From: Durusdinium trenchii
Taxonomy: Eukaryota > Sar > Dinophyceae > Suessiales > Symbiodiniaceae
Assembly: GCA_963970005.1 (NCBI GenBank)
Contig: CAXAMN010008635.1
Location: 195,565 to 259,564, forward strand
Direction: 5' to 3'
Length of the DNA: 64,000 bases
The notes under the pieces are model-generated. The model made no database searches. It was given only the letters and a program-made list of their open reading frames with translations, and was not told the DNA's origin. This document shows, piece after piece, positions 10,324-22,373 of this stretch; the stretch's first letter is position 1, and each line of letters begins with the position of its first letter. The position numbers were made by a program, and so were the translations under genes.

Positions 10324-11849
10324 AGAAGACTTCCGATTAGCCATTCCCCATGTGATCTTGTAAAGTTGACTGCTGGAATGCTACTCCGCATGGGCGGGGA
10401 GCTTTTTCTTCCTTGAAGAAGCCTGAGCCTTGATGAATTTTGGTTCCTAGATTTTGGGGGAACTTAACTTGCAAGCTTCAGCAGTACGCAAAACATGTGA
10501 CCGACAAGGGAGAGAGCATGCATGACGAGTGAACAATGACTGAATGATTCAATCATGCTGCTGTTGAGGATGGACTGATACGGACGTGACTCAAACTTTG
10601 GCTACATGATGCTAAATATGCCAAATGATATATTATGTATATTATATATACATACATACATACTCTTGAGCAAGCTGGGGTTATCCGTTGCCTTCATTTG
10701 AGCTAATGTTCAATCTGTTCAACCGCTAACGTTGGTTTCAGTAGTTCGTCAAGGGCTTTATCACGAGCACTGCGCATGCGACTGCCATGTCTCTGTCAAA
10801 ACAGCTTTTAATCATATGGGTGTCAAAGGGCGCGTGTACCGAGCACCAGACTCGCCACACTCCAAATGCAAAATCACACAAAACTAGCTGGTTGCCAACA
10901 CCACAGATTGACATGAACGAATCTCCACCGTACAAACAAGAACTTGTGGCACACCAACAACGCGCTCACCCCTTGAACCTGTGATTAAAAGTTCCATGCT
11001 TTGTCCCAGTGTAGGAGCATGCCCAATCTCAGCTTTAACGCTTGAAACCTCCTGACTCTAGTACACAAGAACAGATTAAAGGAAAGAAGACCAAGCTTTC
11101 CGCTTGATTTGACCTGACTCATAGAAGAGTGCCTCGCAGTTTCATGTCTATTTGTATTGCTGTATGCACCAGCAAGTGGCAGCTCACACATTCAAGCAAA
11201 ACAAATGTGATGGCCTTCATCAAGTTGACAGGCGCTTCACCTGGAAGTTATCACGTCTAACAAGCTTCGCTTATCACATCGCATTTGACCCGGCCTGGTG
11301 TTTTCAGAAAGCGGACAATGTCCTGAGTTTGTAAAGCTCAACAGAGTACATAAAAAAGATCTAAAAAGGAAAAGCTTGAGATGCAAATGTTTCGGACAAA
11401 CAGCAATCACCTCTCTGCGTTTTTTCAGCTATTCTCAAACTGAACTCTCACTCGCTGGCATCCTGAACCGTCAAAAGGGTGACTTGGTGCCAGGAGTCCT
11501 GCATGTCCACAGCCCACTCCGGAGAGCGGCCAAGAAACCTTCATTTTCCACTCTACGACTTGTCCTGCAAAGCTTTTGCCACTTCTGAGATGACCCTGCT
11601 GTTGCCACTTCTCAGCAGGCTTTGAAGAGAGTAGTCATACCTTTCGAGGTTTGGGGGGTGTCAAAGGTAGGGAGCCTGACTTTGTTTCAGTACTCAACAA
11701 GAAGCCTCCGAATTCGCACATCTTGATCCTAAGTCGCTCTGGATGTGGTTGTGCCATTACAAGAAAGCAACTCTCAACAGCCCTAAGAGGAGCGCATTCT
11801 CTGATGTAAGTTGATACTTCGAACTGTCCTGTAGACGGCATATTCAAGG
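10324..11849. other. Stretch without a recognised gene
   Basis: Includes TA-rich sequence at 10625-10662 (TATATTATGTATATTATATA, then CATACATACATA). Several 65-96-codon frames on both strands have no recognisable motif. The minus frame at 11635-11853 could belong to the ankyrin gene just upstream of it on that strand, but this is unproven. Confidence 0.4.
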
Positions 11850-13290
11850 TCAAGCTAAGTGAAGCGGTTCAGTGTTCTCCTTCCGAATAATCAAGTCAGC
11901 TTTCTTTTTCAGGAGCAGCTTCACGACGGCAATTTGACTCATCCTAAGCTGTGAAAAGCTGGCTTGACAACATGGTGCATGCTTGCACAGCGGCTGCTTC
12001 ACAGTGAAGGCGATACAGCTCGTACTTCCATTCAGTAGCTGTATCATAAAGCCCTTCTGAACAAAAGTTTGGAGCTTTCCTCGTTGCTTGTAGTGTTTTT
12101 CTTAAAAGGCTCCCAAAAATCTCAACAGTTTGGATTCGCAGGAGTAGGATAGGGATCTGACTCAATGGCTGCATCAAGAGGAGTAAAGAACCAAGCACCT
12201 TTCCTCAGTGGAAATGAGAGCAAAGCGCAAGATTTGCACAAACTCCGAGTAACCAAGAACGCCACAGGCAACTTTTTTCTGGTACTTCGACCTCAAACTC
12301 TCTATGTTTGCCACAATCCAAGGCAAAACACCTAGATTTGCCCTAGTCTTGAGCACAGCGCCTCCGATTTTTCATTGATGTCCGCAGCAAAGTCCAGGAG
12401 AAGCTCGCAGCACTTTTCATTTCCCACCCTTAGAAGTGCTCGCAGCACGCCAGAAGATGTGCTTCTTGGCATGTCATGAGAATGGCAGTTGAGCTATGGT
12501 GCAGCGACATCACATGCACCTCTCAGACTTAGTCTCTGTGACAGGGCCTAGTCTGGCCTAGTGACTTCTGAAAACCTTTTGAGGCAACATCTCTATGTGT
12601 TTCATGTGACATGTACTCTCATCGCAGGACGGTTCTATCATGTGATACGGAAAGTATTCTAGCTAACCAACTTGCACAACAAATCTCAGATTGGGTCTTC
12701 ATGAGGCTGTCAATCATTTACCATTGCTTATGATAGAAATGTGGTGCAAGGCTGCCACAGGTGCAAAAACACTTGCCTTTTTGAGCTAGTTAACTATTGA
12801 ATGCTTAATGTCCCACAATAATCTACATCGCAATAACATGTCGGAACTCACAAATGCAAAGATACAAAATTCATCTAAAACATGAAGAAAGGAGGTCTGA
12901 ACACTCTCCATTTGCCACACAGTCCGTCCTGGCAGCTACGTGGAGTGGAGCATAGTTCAGCCCTTTGATGTCCTCAAGCAGCTTGTTTTGTGTGCGCAGT
13001 ACACGACAAATGTTCCAGAAGTATTCTATCATGCACTGCACCAAGCCTGAAATGGGGCCGTCTTGGAAATGGCAGCTTTCCTGTGGAATTGTCCAGCGCA
13101 GTAAGAGCTCTGGCAACCGCTCCATAGAGCTGTCTAGTCATGTCTAGTCAAGGTACACTTCAAGCAAATAGCGAGTGCACTTCAAAGCGCCAAAGTAGGA
13201 CGAGTTCCAGAGCCTCGATTCCGAAAATGGGAACGAATCTGCGTTGAATCTCTACATAAGCATCTCTAAAGGAGCCAAGCAGGACATAGA
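11850..13290 (-). CDS. Ankyrin-repeat protein gene, discontinuous exons or decayed copy
   Basis: Four separate minus-strand segments read as ankyrin repeats, in order 5' to 3'. They are WNSSYFGALKCTRYLLEVYL (about 13150-13210), KGLNYAPLHVAART (about 12925-12970), LRALLRVGNEKCCELLLDFA followed by ADINEK (about 12370-12450), and AVVKLLLKKKADLIIRKEN followed by TEPLHLA (11850-11945). The signatures G-x-TPLHxA, xxLLxxGA and D-x-N are visible but several key residues are replaced. The segments lie in different frames 200-500 bp apart, which fits short exons. A decayed gene is the alternative. Ankyrin repeats mediate protein binding and the partner is unknown. Confidence 0.5.
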
Positions 13291-14686
13291 AAAACCGTTG
13301 CAACTGCAGTCGGACTAAGGAACTGACAAGCTGGCACCTGGCTTGTCACCTAAGCAAGGCAAACAAGCACCTTTGAAACAGGGCGAAGCTTCTAAGGCAG
13401 GCTTGATTGGGTGCAACAGCCAGGCAAGGGAGAGATTCAATGAGAGAAAGGTGCGCTTCAACGCACAAAGCACACAGTCTCATTTCTGTCGTCCCAATTT
13501 TTTGCACAACCCGAACCCTCGGCGGCCACCTAAATATGATGTCAAATTGGATGAAACGTTGTGGCTCTCAACCTAAGTTGCAAAGAGCTATATAACTATT
13601 CCAGTTAGACCAGTTAGAACATGTTTAGTTGACAGGCTTGAAACAGCTTGTATAACTACTCCTCCTTCCAAGAATACTGGCTATTTGGATCTATTTGGGC
13701 TGAATTACCCCGTGTTTCTTTGTAGAGAACACCTTTAGAACCAGCTGGACACTTTCTGGTATTTGAGACTCTTGAATCTGAGAAAGGAGGCCAAGAGCTT
13801 CAACATCTCCACATTGTCCTTGGGATCGCGACAAGTTGCACTTGTAGTATTTGTTTCATAGCTGTCACACATTTCACACCCCGAAAAGTCCGCAACAAAA
13901 TGAATGGCAGTTGACTCCTCCCTGATGCAGAAAAGAATCGGATGGCAAGGCTGCAAAGGGCGCATTTCCACACCAGGTGACTTGGCCTGATATGTTGAAT
14001 CTAGATTGAAAGGTATCGGCGATCGGCACTGTCTGGTTCTTGGTTCCCTCCGGTTTTCTCTCTCTCTCTCTCTTTCAGAAACTAAGCACAAACTCTCTGA
14101 ATTCACTGTAAGACCCCAGCTTGCACCAGCCTTTTTGCTGTAGGTGGATGTGTGGATGTCCCCACGGTACCTTACCAAGAGACTCTATCTGGATAAATTC
14201 AAACCCTGAAGAATTGCACGACGGTTTGTCAGCAAAACGCCGTGCTGAGATCCGTAGGTTTCAAAGCCAAAAAAACGCTTTTTGTAAAAAAAAGTTACCT
14301 CTCCAGACGCTTCTTGCCTTCCCTCTGGACATCTAACTCTATTTGGAAGTAAGATAGTCTTTGGAGGTTTTCTCTAGCAAGTTTTACTTCAGGATAGTTT
14401 TTCATTTAGGAATCCAAATCACAACTCACGTCTGGGGACTATTCTGGAAATCGCTACGTGTGGCGACCACTGTCTCTTCCTTCGGCTACTTGTTTTTAGA
14501 AGTTACACATTCATATACAGCACCTACCTCTTCTGTGAAGACACTGTGTTTTACAGTGTTGTGTGTCGATTTTGCAGTTGTTCGACATTGCATTGCTTCA
14601 TGACTGCGTTTGATACCCAGTATATATACATAATTTTTTAGAACTTTTATAGTAACTATAAGATATTCAACATATATACACAATAT
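13291..14686. other. Stretch with one ambiguous frame and a CT repeat
   Basis: A 147-codon minus frame (13735-14178) crosses a (CT)n tract at 14057-14077 and has no recognised domain; a Cys-rich phrase (GCEMCDSYETN) and a helical end (NVEMLKLLASFLRF) are its only features. TA-rich sequence at 14620-14685 precedes the copia element. No firm gene. Confidence 0.4.
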
Positions 14687-14795
14687 TGCGAACGTGTCTC
14701 TTGATCAAAAAGGGGCTTCAGTCGAGTCAACTACACAGAGTAAAATGCGAATGATGTCATGTATATTCTGTAGTCTGCACTGAAAATGCTACCCA
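14687..14795 (-). repeat. 3' LTR of copia-1
   Basis: Shares long identical runs with 20826-20936 (for example GGGCTTCAGTCGAGTCAACT and CTGCACTGAAAATGCTAC). It starts TGCGAAC and ends CCCA on the plus strand. Confidence 0.85.
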
Positions 14796-14804
14796 CTCCT
14801 TCTT
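14796..14804 (-). promoter_or_regulatory. Polypurine tract of copia-1
   Basis: The minus strand reads AAGAAGGAG immediately before the 3' LTR start TGGG. This is the position where plus-strand priming occurs in LTR elements. Confidence 0.7.
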
Positions 14805-15398
14805 GGTAGTGTGAGTGATCGAACTGCTACTTTGAGCTCACTCTGCCACTATAGTCCTTTTTTTCATCATTTCTTTGCAGGTTTTCTCTTTTCTCCAGGG
14901 AACGGGGTTCTTAGAGATTCTTGGTATTGGTCTATCTGGGTTGTCTCTTCTCATAACTGCACATTCTAGCAGCTCTTGATATTTTTCCATGTCCTTTTCA
15001 ACTTGGTCTGCTGCCTTTTGTAGTCCTCTTCCCACAAGGTTCCAATGCCTCTCATTAAGCTGTTGGAAGCTTTCCTTCCAGTCGACCACACATTTGGCTT
15101 GCCTGCTTTACCTCATACTCTTCTCTGATTGATAGCTCCCTATTTCCTGGCCTAAACATGTTGTTCAATAGTTTTTGTGATGGGGTTGCCCCGTCCAAGG
15201 CTGCTTGCAACATCACTCGATAGCCTTGATATGGTCCTTCTGCTGCTTGCACAAGCTCCTTCTGGCTAAGAAGTTTCCTGCATTCATCTCTCCAAGCACA
15301 TCAAAACTGGTGACTGTCTGAAGATCTAGTACTGCTCAACAAAGCCTCCATCACAATGAATTCTCCTGGCATAGTCGTGCAAAATGTCAATCCTTTCT

Positions 15399-15746
15399 TC
15401 ATCGTCTTCCATATCTTCCATGTCTAGCGCAAGTTTTCCAATTTGGACTTCTCATGCTTCTGACCTGAAACCTGAAACGAGCTGGTTCCAATGCGCTGTA
15501 ATAGCTGGTCTCAAAGGGTTTGTATAGCTTGAATAGAACAAATATCACTGCTGCAAAACCAATGATATTGATCACAACGATCACAACGGTCCAACATGCC
15601 CAGTTGCCATTTCCAACCCACACGGGATGTTTTTCTCTTTCAAGAACGTTTCTGTAACCATTGGCTGCAAGCCCTCCAACGCTACCATTCTCACAAGCAC
15701 GTTGGCAATAGTTCCTTTTCTCTTCAAACACCTTTCTCTCACGCAC
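15399..15746 (-). CDS. copia-1 extra C-terminal segment with a membrane helix
   Basis: Downstream of RNase H lies a 115-codon frame whose centre, WTVVIVVINIIGFAAVIFVL, is a clear single transmembrane helix preceded by Cys- and Arg-rich sequence and followed by KLYKPFE. Canonical copia polyproteins end with RNase H, so this is an added domain or a separate env-like ORF. Further down, 15252-14838 is Lys/Glu-rich. Whether it is translated with Pol cannot be told because of frame breaks. Confidence 0.45.
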   Translation of the reverse strand: MRERKVFEEKRNYCQRACENGSVGGLAANGYRNVLEREKHPVWVGNGNWACWTVVIVVINIIGFAAVIFVLFKLYKPFETSYYSALEPARFRFQVRSMRSPNWKTCARHGRYGRR

Positions 15747-16029
15747 TCCTACTCTGGTCTGTTGTCACTGTGCCAGTACCCAATGAGGTTCATCAGGTAT
15801 CTGATTCTTTGTCCTCCAAGTGGCTTGGCATTGATGTCTGTATGTTGCTATCTGTTGGTACTTGTACCAACTTGAAATATATCCTGTCCTCAATCCATAG
15901 CAGCTTTCCATCTAAGTTAAATGTCTAACTTTTCCAACTCCTCTCTTCATCGCACGCGAATTGTCCCAAGAGCAAACTCAAGAACCGAGCGAATGTAGAT
16001 TCCATCTGACGCTGAAGAAACTATTGCGC

Positions 16030-16407
16030 GCAACTCTGCTTCACGCGAAGATAAGCTAATGATCTTCTGTGTCCTACTGCTCCTGAAGTTGATTTCTGTG
16101 GCTTTTGTTTCCACTCCAACCTGAATCTGAGAATGTTTCCAAGCACCAATAGCTTTCTCCTTTCTTCACACAGCCTTCTCCTGCTTGCGGAAATTCAACT
16201 ACTAGACAATGGTCCATAGTCTTCTTCAAATACCCTGGGAACTTCTTCAAGTGGTGAAATGACATGGCTGTGGGATTTGACATTCTTCAAGCCATGTCCT
16301 TCACAGTCGCGCAAGACTTCTGATGCGTCTTGCGTCTGAATTGAACTGCCTGATGGTAGTCGCTGCAGTTTGATCTTCCCAACCTGTTCTTCATAGGCTT
16401 TCAGCAT
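16030..16407 (-). pseudogene. copia-1 RNase H start
   Basis: The frame 16283-16074 ends with LETFSDSGWSGNKSHR, the start of a copia RNase H domain (usually FSDSDWSGNK). The second Asp is replaced by Gly here. The helical connection domain (HLKKFPGYLKKT) precedes it. The rest of the domain is frame-broken. Confidence 0.7.
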
Positions 16408-16549
16408 CTGCTGGATGCAGTTACCTGGTTGGATTCAGAATTCATAGTCCATCCTTCCCTAGTTTGTACTTTCTCCTCAGGAAGCTGAACTCACACTGGT
16501 GTCAAACCTGTCTTGAATCTTTGGGGGAAAGATTTCATGGATGCGCCTT

Positions 16550-17242
16550 ATTTCATTGGTGTACTTTGAGTCTCCTGTGAAAATCAAGTCATCCACATGG
16601 ATCAAAATGATACCTTTTAATTTCTTCCTAGGCGCGGACACTGAACTTGTACCGTGGTTTCAGTTTCAGAGTAGATGGCACAAACCCAAAGATGTATGGG
16701 GGTCCTTCCAAACCACCCCTTGCAGATTGCGCCATCTACTCTGAAACCACTGTAATTGAGTTCCTCGGCGAGGTACTCTGTGAAAAAGTCAACCCACGCT
16801 TTTGCTCCAACTCTTTGCCCAGGTAAACTTCTCTTCACCAAGAACTCCTCTCAAGTTCACTTTCCATGGCTTCTCTTGTGGAACCTGCAGAAATGCATCT
16901 TGCGCATCAAGACATCCTATCGTCTGGGAAAATTTTCCTTCTCTTGCTTCTTCCTCCTCACTAACTCTCTGCAAGAATATTGCGAGTAGAAACTTCATAC
17001 ATGTCCTGAAGTCGCTGCTGAGAAAAGTCATCTCTCTTTCCTTCAGCGAACGCAAATTCTCTTGCAACTAGTCGCGATCTTCTCCTCCACCTCTTGCTTT
17101 CTGCCCCATCTTCAAGGTGGTAGGGCTTTCTTCTCCAGTCATACACACTGCGCGCTGTCAGGAAACTGATTCCTTCTGCGCTATACCTTCTGGTCTCTCT
17201 AGCACACTTGCATCTTCCGGAGTCTTTTCTCTTCCACTTCAT
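16550..17242 (-). pseudogene. copia-1 reverse transcriptase
   Basis: Minus-strand frames give SRLVAREFAFAEGKRDDFS (17242-16961), then GCLDAQDAFLQVPQEKPW (motif A, with the first catalytic Asp), then LPGQRVGAKAWVDFF, and finally ILIHVDDLIFTGDSKY (plus 16561-16608), where HVDD stands for the usual YVDD box. The order and spacing match copia RTs of dinoflagellates. Frame changes separate the pieces. Confidence 0.85.
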
Positions 17243-17363
17243 CAGCTACTCTGTCTACCCATTCTTCTGGGTCTTCTTCTGGTTCATGTTCTCCATCATA
17301 CCATAAGCATTCAGGTCCATTCACTTCCTCTTCTTCTGGCTCATCTCCTTCTTCTTCCCAGTC

Positions 17364-19450
17364 CTACTCATCAACTTCTTCTGCAACTGGGGATAGCTCT
17401 TCATCTACATGACAAAGGTCTCCACCTGCAACTTTCACCAAATTGATCCTAGCTTTCTTGCTTGAATCATCTGATGGCCTGAGCTTCTTCGTTAGACTTT
17501 CCTCTTCGAGCAATTCAAATGCTTTTGTGGGTCTCGATGGCACTGATGGTGATCTCAATGAAGATAGTATAGGAGTAACTGGATTAGGCCGTCCTGCTGG
17601 CAACGATGTAGAGGGAAATGCTTTCACCTTCTCAAGTGCTTTCTCATCTGCAACGAGAACTTTCTGTTTCTCACTTGGTGTTTCTTCTCCACTTGGTTTT
17701 CTTTCATTTCCACCTCTCTTCATTGCTTCCGCAGGGGTTTCCAGAGGTGTTTCTTTTTTCTGAATCACTTCCTCCTTCAAGAGCTTTTGCAATTCTTGCT
17801 TCTGCATCTTCATCCTTGAACTTCAACACTACACGCTCTCGAGCAATGTCTGTTTGCGCTGATGAAAATGCCTCCGCTCTCCTCTTTGCGGCAATGATTC
17901 TGCCCGCAAAGTTGGTCTGATGTTCCCATGAATAAGCGTTGAAGCTTTTGTAGGTTGGTAAATATTGGGACCAATCTTGATCCGTTCTTCTAACGCGTGC
18001 GCTGAGCACTACCTCCGCACCACCTGTATGCACATAGGCGTCTTGTCTTTCGACCTCTCCCAAGAACAAGCATGAACGCCATCTTGCTCCTTCCTTGTTG
18101 AGGCTCTTGGTGTAACCGTGAACCAGCCATATTCTGCTAGAAGTCCTGTGTAACTCTTGCCATAGGCAAGCTCATAGGGAGTTACACCCTTGACTGGCTG
18201 AAACCTATTCAGTACACAACTGGCATGTCTTGCTGCCCAGGTCCAAAGTGCATGATCTGACTCAATCTTGATACCAAGTCTTGACACGCACACCTTCAAT
18301 GAATGTTCCTGCAGGCTTTCTCACCCTGTCAACTGTGTTCTCTGACAAAAACGAATGATCTCCAAGTTTTGAGTTGACCAACCTGGTAGTGAGTCCTAGA
18401 CTGCGGCGAGCATTGATCAACATCTTGGAGATTTGCCTTGTTGTGGGTTCATTGTCCTGGGTAGTTGATCTGAATACCCCAACAATTGACGGACATTCAT
18501 CAACTCCTGCACAATGAGACGAAATTGGCCTTTACTGCCTAATGGCACAATGCAACATGAATGAATCCAGTTTGAGGCTGTTAATTGTAACTAACCAACA
18601 TACTGCTCTTGCTGACTTTGTCTCTGAGCCCCTTGCTCTTGCATAGCAAAAGTCAAAGCCCATTTCAGGAATACTTCCTCTCTCTACTCCATCTGTTCTC
18701 TCATGGCGATCTGGATTTGAGCTTTTGCTTCACTAACCAAGCCTTTGGCGTTCAACAATCTCCATCTGTGTAGACCTTTAGGTTAGAGCCACTGCCTGAA
18801 ATGCCGGGAAATGATTACGTTGCCCCCAGAGCGGCCAAAGCAGAATCCTTAGCCAACTCTATTCCATTTTATCTGAGACCTCATCTACATCCATTGCGCT
18901 CAATTGCAAGTCACATTCAAGGTCTTCATCCTTCTTTTCTCCGAAGAGAAGGGGTAATCTCTTCGATTGCCTGCTCCACTTCTCTGTTCTCTGTTCTCAA
19001 GCTTCTTGTCTCCTGGCGCAAAAATCCCATATCTTCTGGCGGTGCTGGGTGATAGCTGAAGATTGCGATTGAAGGAATGACTGCATCATCATCAAAAAAT
19101 TGCTCATCAAGTTAGTTCCCCCTTTTTCATTATGCTTTCACAATATTCAAGCATTAGCCATCTACCTCCTCTTTTCAGCAAAGTGGTTCTCATCAACTCT
19201 GGTGATTCTTCGACTTCTGGAATGACTGTGGGATCCACAACTCTTGAAGTCAATCAGCTTCCAGCATTGAACTTGATTCCTTTTCCAAAGCTTCAGGTAC
19301 TTGCACCTCCAAGCAGCTTTCATCTTCATCTCGAATGACTCTAACGCCGCCCTGAACCGTCAAAGAGTGATTTTGCAAGTTGAGTGGTTCTCTTCCCCAA
19401 GTCTCCTCACTATGGGTTCACCATCTGAGATGTCAATTTCCTGAAATTTC
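17364..19450 (-). pseudogene. copia-1 protease/integrase region, degenerate
   Basis: The clearest part is the C-terminal end of the integrase (18299-18009): WAARHASCVLNRFQPVKG, then TPYELAYGKSYTGLLAEYG. It is followed in another frame by FLGEVERQDAYV and the basic RRTDQDW, as in copia integrases, and by an acidic/Lys-rich tether (17813-17364). The catalytic core upstream (about 18300-18600) is too decayed to show the D, D and E residues. Around 18900-19090 an acidic/helical frame (DEQFFDDDAVIPSIAIFSYH) is probably the protein between Gag and integrase. No intact DSG protease motif was found. Confidence 0.65.
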
Positions 19451-20631
19451 CTAGGTCTCTGGCTCATCATCATCACCATCATCCCCAATGTAGAAGTGAA
19501 TGACTCGAATTCCGTGATCTTCTAGCTCATCATCCCTTTCTCGCAAGTCAAAGACGACCGGCTCACCGTTCTCAATTCTCCTGACCGCTGGCTTGGTCTC
19601 TGCTGAGCTACTCTGCTGGCTAACATTGGCTTGTTGTTGGCCAACTGCATGAGTAGTCACTGATGCTCCTTCTGAAGATGAATGGGCTGGATCACTTGCT
19701 ACCTGTCGAATATTGTTCCTCCAACAGTCTTTAGCAAGATGTCCTGGCTTTGCAAGTGTAACACATTGCCACACCTTTGCCCTTCTGGTCTTTTCCTTTA
19801 CCTTTGCCCTTCTGATCACCTTCTTTTCCATTCTGATCTCCCTTTCCGTTCTTTCCTTTGCCCTTTGCATCTTTACCTGTACCTCTCTGGCGATCAGTCT
19901 TGCCCTTCTTACCTTTTCCTTTGGCACCTTGGACTCGATCAAAGTCCATTGGCATGGGTCCTATACTGCTACTTGCCACCCTGGATGTAGCCCACTTCTG
20001 CTGCGAACATTCCCATCGCAACACTTGTTCCCTCAAAGTTGAGTATTGAACATTGTCGCCAATTGTCAAATTCAAGTATGATTTGAGTTGTCCACCTACA
20101 CATCTCAAAAGAATAGCAGATTTCAGCTCTTCCTGAATTGTCGTCCCTGCCTTGACCGTTCGTCAAATACTTCTTCAAGCTTCAGAAGTTGAGGTTGTAG
20201 TGCACCGTTCATTGAAAATGCTGGCCACGATTGTTCAAACTCTTCCACGCATCAAATCCATTGGAGTTCTCCACAGCCTTCACCAATTGCAGCGCTCTTC
20301 CCCTCACATAAAGCTTGATGCACCTGGTTGCCAAGTCCATGTCAAACTTCTCATTTGGCGCTTCGCGAATTTCTTTCAAGTCTTTCACGTAGCCCTCATC
20401 AACTGCACTCAAATACTTCTCAAATACCCATGACCACTCTCTGAATGCCTGTATCTCTTCTTCTTGCGACTTATAGTCAAAGATGTTGGGCTTGGCTATC
20501 AATCTTGACCAACCAGTTGTTGATGACTTATTGTCTTCGCCCGCTTTCTTCACTGCCTCAGCTGCTGACGTTGTTGCCAGCGAACCCTGCGCTATAGTTT
20601 GCAGGATTTCTCTGATCTCCTCCATCTCCAC
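19451..20631 (-). pseudogene. copia-1 Gag with CCHC zinc knuckle
   Basis: The N-terminal part (20631-20209) is helical and Gag-like, with PNIFDYKSQEEEIQAFREWS and LATRCIKLYVRGRALQLV. A very Lys/Gly-rich linker (KGKGKNGKGDQNGKEGDQK) follows, then a zinc knuckle split by a frame change near 19750: CYTC in one frame, KPGHLAKDCW in the next, together CX2C...HX4C. The downstream frame runs to EDHGIRVIHFYIGDDGDDDE. At least three frame changes lie in the region. Gag would form the particle and bind RNA. Confidence 0.75.
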
Positions 20632-20810
20632 TGCGCACTAATGTCTTTCTGACAAAACGTACGGGGTACAGAGCGTCGCTCCCAACAGTTTAGCACCAGT
20701 CCAGCTTTGGGTTTCAAAGGCCCCAAACCTATGGCTCGAAATCGCACCCGGGATCTCTATGACCTAGGGGCTGCTTTTCTTCCTGGAGCTCAAAGGGGGT
20801 TACCCTTATC
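20632..20810 (-). other. 5' leader of copia-1
   Basis: The region between the primer-binding site and the Gag start contains CGACTGAAGC-type LTR echoes and GGGAGCGACGCTCTGTACCC, whose GAGCG/CGCTC arms form a short hairpin. No ORF. Confidence 0.5.
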
Positions 20811-20825
20811 CTTGCTCCGCTACCA
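20811..20825 (-). promoter_or_regulatory. Primer-binding site of copia-1
   Basis: The minus strand reads TGGTAGCGGAGCAAG directly after the LTR end ...TTTGCA. TGG complements a tRNA CCA tail. The rest is close to the complement of eukaryotic initiator Met-tRNA acceptor ends (...CUCUGCUACCA), differing at one base in the first eleven. The assignment to that tRNA is inference. Confidence 0.7.
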
Positions 20826-20936
20826 TGCAAACTTTTCTCTTGATCAAAAAAGGGCTTCAGTCGAGTCAACTACACAGAGTGACATGCTAATGATGTCACG
20901 TATATACTCTATCGTCTGCACTGAAAATGCTACACA
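20826..20936 (-). repeat. 5' LTR of copia-1
   Basis: Partner of 14687-14795. It starts TGCAAAC and ends ACACA on the plus strand. Its outer side runs into (TA)-rich host sequence. Confidence 0.85.
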
Positions 20937-22370
20937 CATATATATGTATAAACTACAGTTTAAATAGATACGTAAAAATACATATGTATAATACATATTA
21001 TATATAGAAATATGTGCGTTTTTCCCTTTGTCCTGGGGCCCCCGGCCCCCCCTCTTGCACTGCAGGTGAAGACTACAAATAACAATAAAACAATAATGTT
21101 GAAAAATAGCTCAAGAAATCTTAAGTTGTTGAGAATATAGTGGCGATTGTTTAGGATGCCTGAAGAAGATATTGTTCCTTAAGACTTTCTGTCTTTCTTC
21201 GCTCCTTGAAAATCAAAAGGGTTTCCTAGTGCTTTACTCCTTCACTCACCTCCCGTCGTGTCTACAGAGGTTATCAGCAAGAGAAGACGGTTTTGGGAGC
21301 CTGGTATCAAAGGAAAACGTTTAACCATATGGTACAGCTGGCGCATCAATGTTCACATGGGGACATGCCACATTTTAGTGCAAATTGTTAAAGGGTGTTA
21401 CAGGCTACCACTGATGGTACCACTTCTACTACAGGTGTGGTGACCGAAAACAAACGCATGAGATAGGAATGAACGGGGCAGAGTAGACAGGAGATGCGCA
21501 AGACACTCGTTAGCTCATCTGCTGCCTGAACATTTTCCGCGAGGGGGGGTATAGCATACTCTTGTGTAGAAACCTCCACTTTTTGCGCTCTCAATCCACG
21601 GATTCCGTTCCTTAATGGGTCGGCGCGACAACCTCTCTCCTTCAGCAACCTTTCGCAGCAGCCTTGACAATGCATTCTGAAGCCTCTGACCCCGTCCCTC
21701 TCCCGCCACGTACCGAACTGTTTCGTCGCTTTGTCGGACGACAGATCTACTGTTAGTTTTGTACCCTCACTGTTCTCTTGCTTTCTATACGCCCACGATC
21801 ATATACACACGCTCGGAAACGTCCCATCGCAACTTTGTTCGATGACTACTCTTCTTGTTCTGTACTGTCTTGTACAGCTACTACGCGAACGTTTTGTACA
21901 TGTGCGCTGTACGCTATTGTACGCACATGTGAGCGTCTGCCAAAATGTGCAAGCGGCGTACTTAAGTCAACCCACGCACCCGCGTGAAGTCTTGAAAAAT
22001 AAGCATGGCACAAAAGCGACATGTTCAAGGAAACGTGCGCGCACACTGTGTTGTGGCCGGGCTTTTTGCCTTGCTTTCTAGATGCTTCAAGCCCAAATCT
22101 CAAAGGCACATCACCATGCACACCAATGCGCAACTTAGAGAACAGGTTGCGTCCGCACACACAAGTGACATGTAGGCCCCACGCGACCCCGCGCGAGGTT
22201 CGTGCGAGCTTGACTCCTGTAGTCGCCCCACGGCTTCCTACGGTCATCGAAAACATTTACACCCAAACGCGAAAGCCCTTGCAAAGCAGTTGTGGCAAGC
22301 AAGTCGCACTGTGACACCATGTCACGACTAAGTCACGGCCAAGCCCTTGCAGCACTTGTTTCCGCATGGG
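20937..22370. other. Intergenic, no recognised gene
   Basis: TA-rich from 20937 to 21010. CCTGGGGCCCCCGGCCCCCC (21033) is a GC palindromic cluster. GGCGCATCAATGTTCACATG (21340) echoes the 8.72-kb dispersed repeat. Overlapping frames at 21388-21709 and 21731-22320 give no recognisable domain. Confidence 0.4.
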
Positions 22371-22373
22371 ACA

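Larger units (their letters stand above)
14687..20936 (-). mobile_element. Ty1/copia LTR retrotransposon, structurally complete, ORFs decayed (copia-1)
   Basis: A 6.25-kb element bounded by direct repeats of 109 and 111 bp (14687-14795 and 20826-20936), each starting TG and ending CA. The 5' LTR (right end, minus orientation) abuts a primer-binding site with no spacer, and the 3' LTR follows a purine run. The minus strand reads gag, zinc knuckle, integrase, RT, RNase H, then an extra membrane segment, which is the integrase-before-RT copia order. Flanks AATAT (left) and CATAT (right) match at four of five bases and may be the target duplication. By hand alignment the LTRs differ at roughly a tenth of positions and all frames are interrupted, so the insertion is old and inactive. 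Confidence 0.85.

Noticed and set aside
9394-10391. Long frames of Ser-Gly, Val or Thr runs on both strands
   Set aside because: They translate microsatellite DNA, are open in several frames at once, and cross an N gap.
20701-20825. tRNA gene suggested by TCGAAATC-like and CTACCA phrases
   Set aside because: No cloverleaf could be drawn; the CTACCA is explained by the copia primer-binding site.
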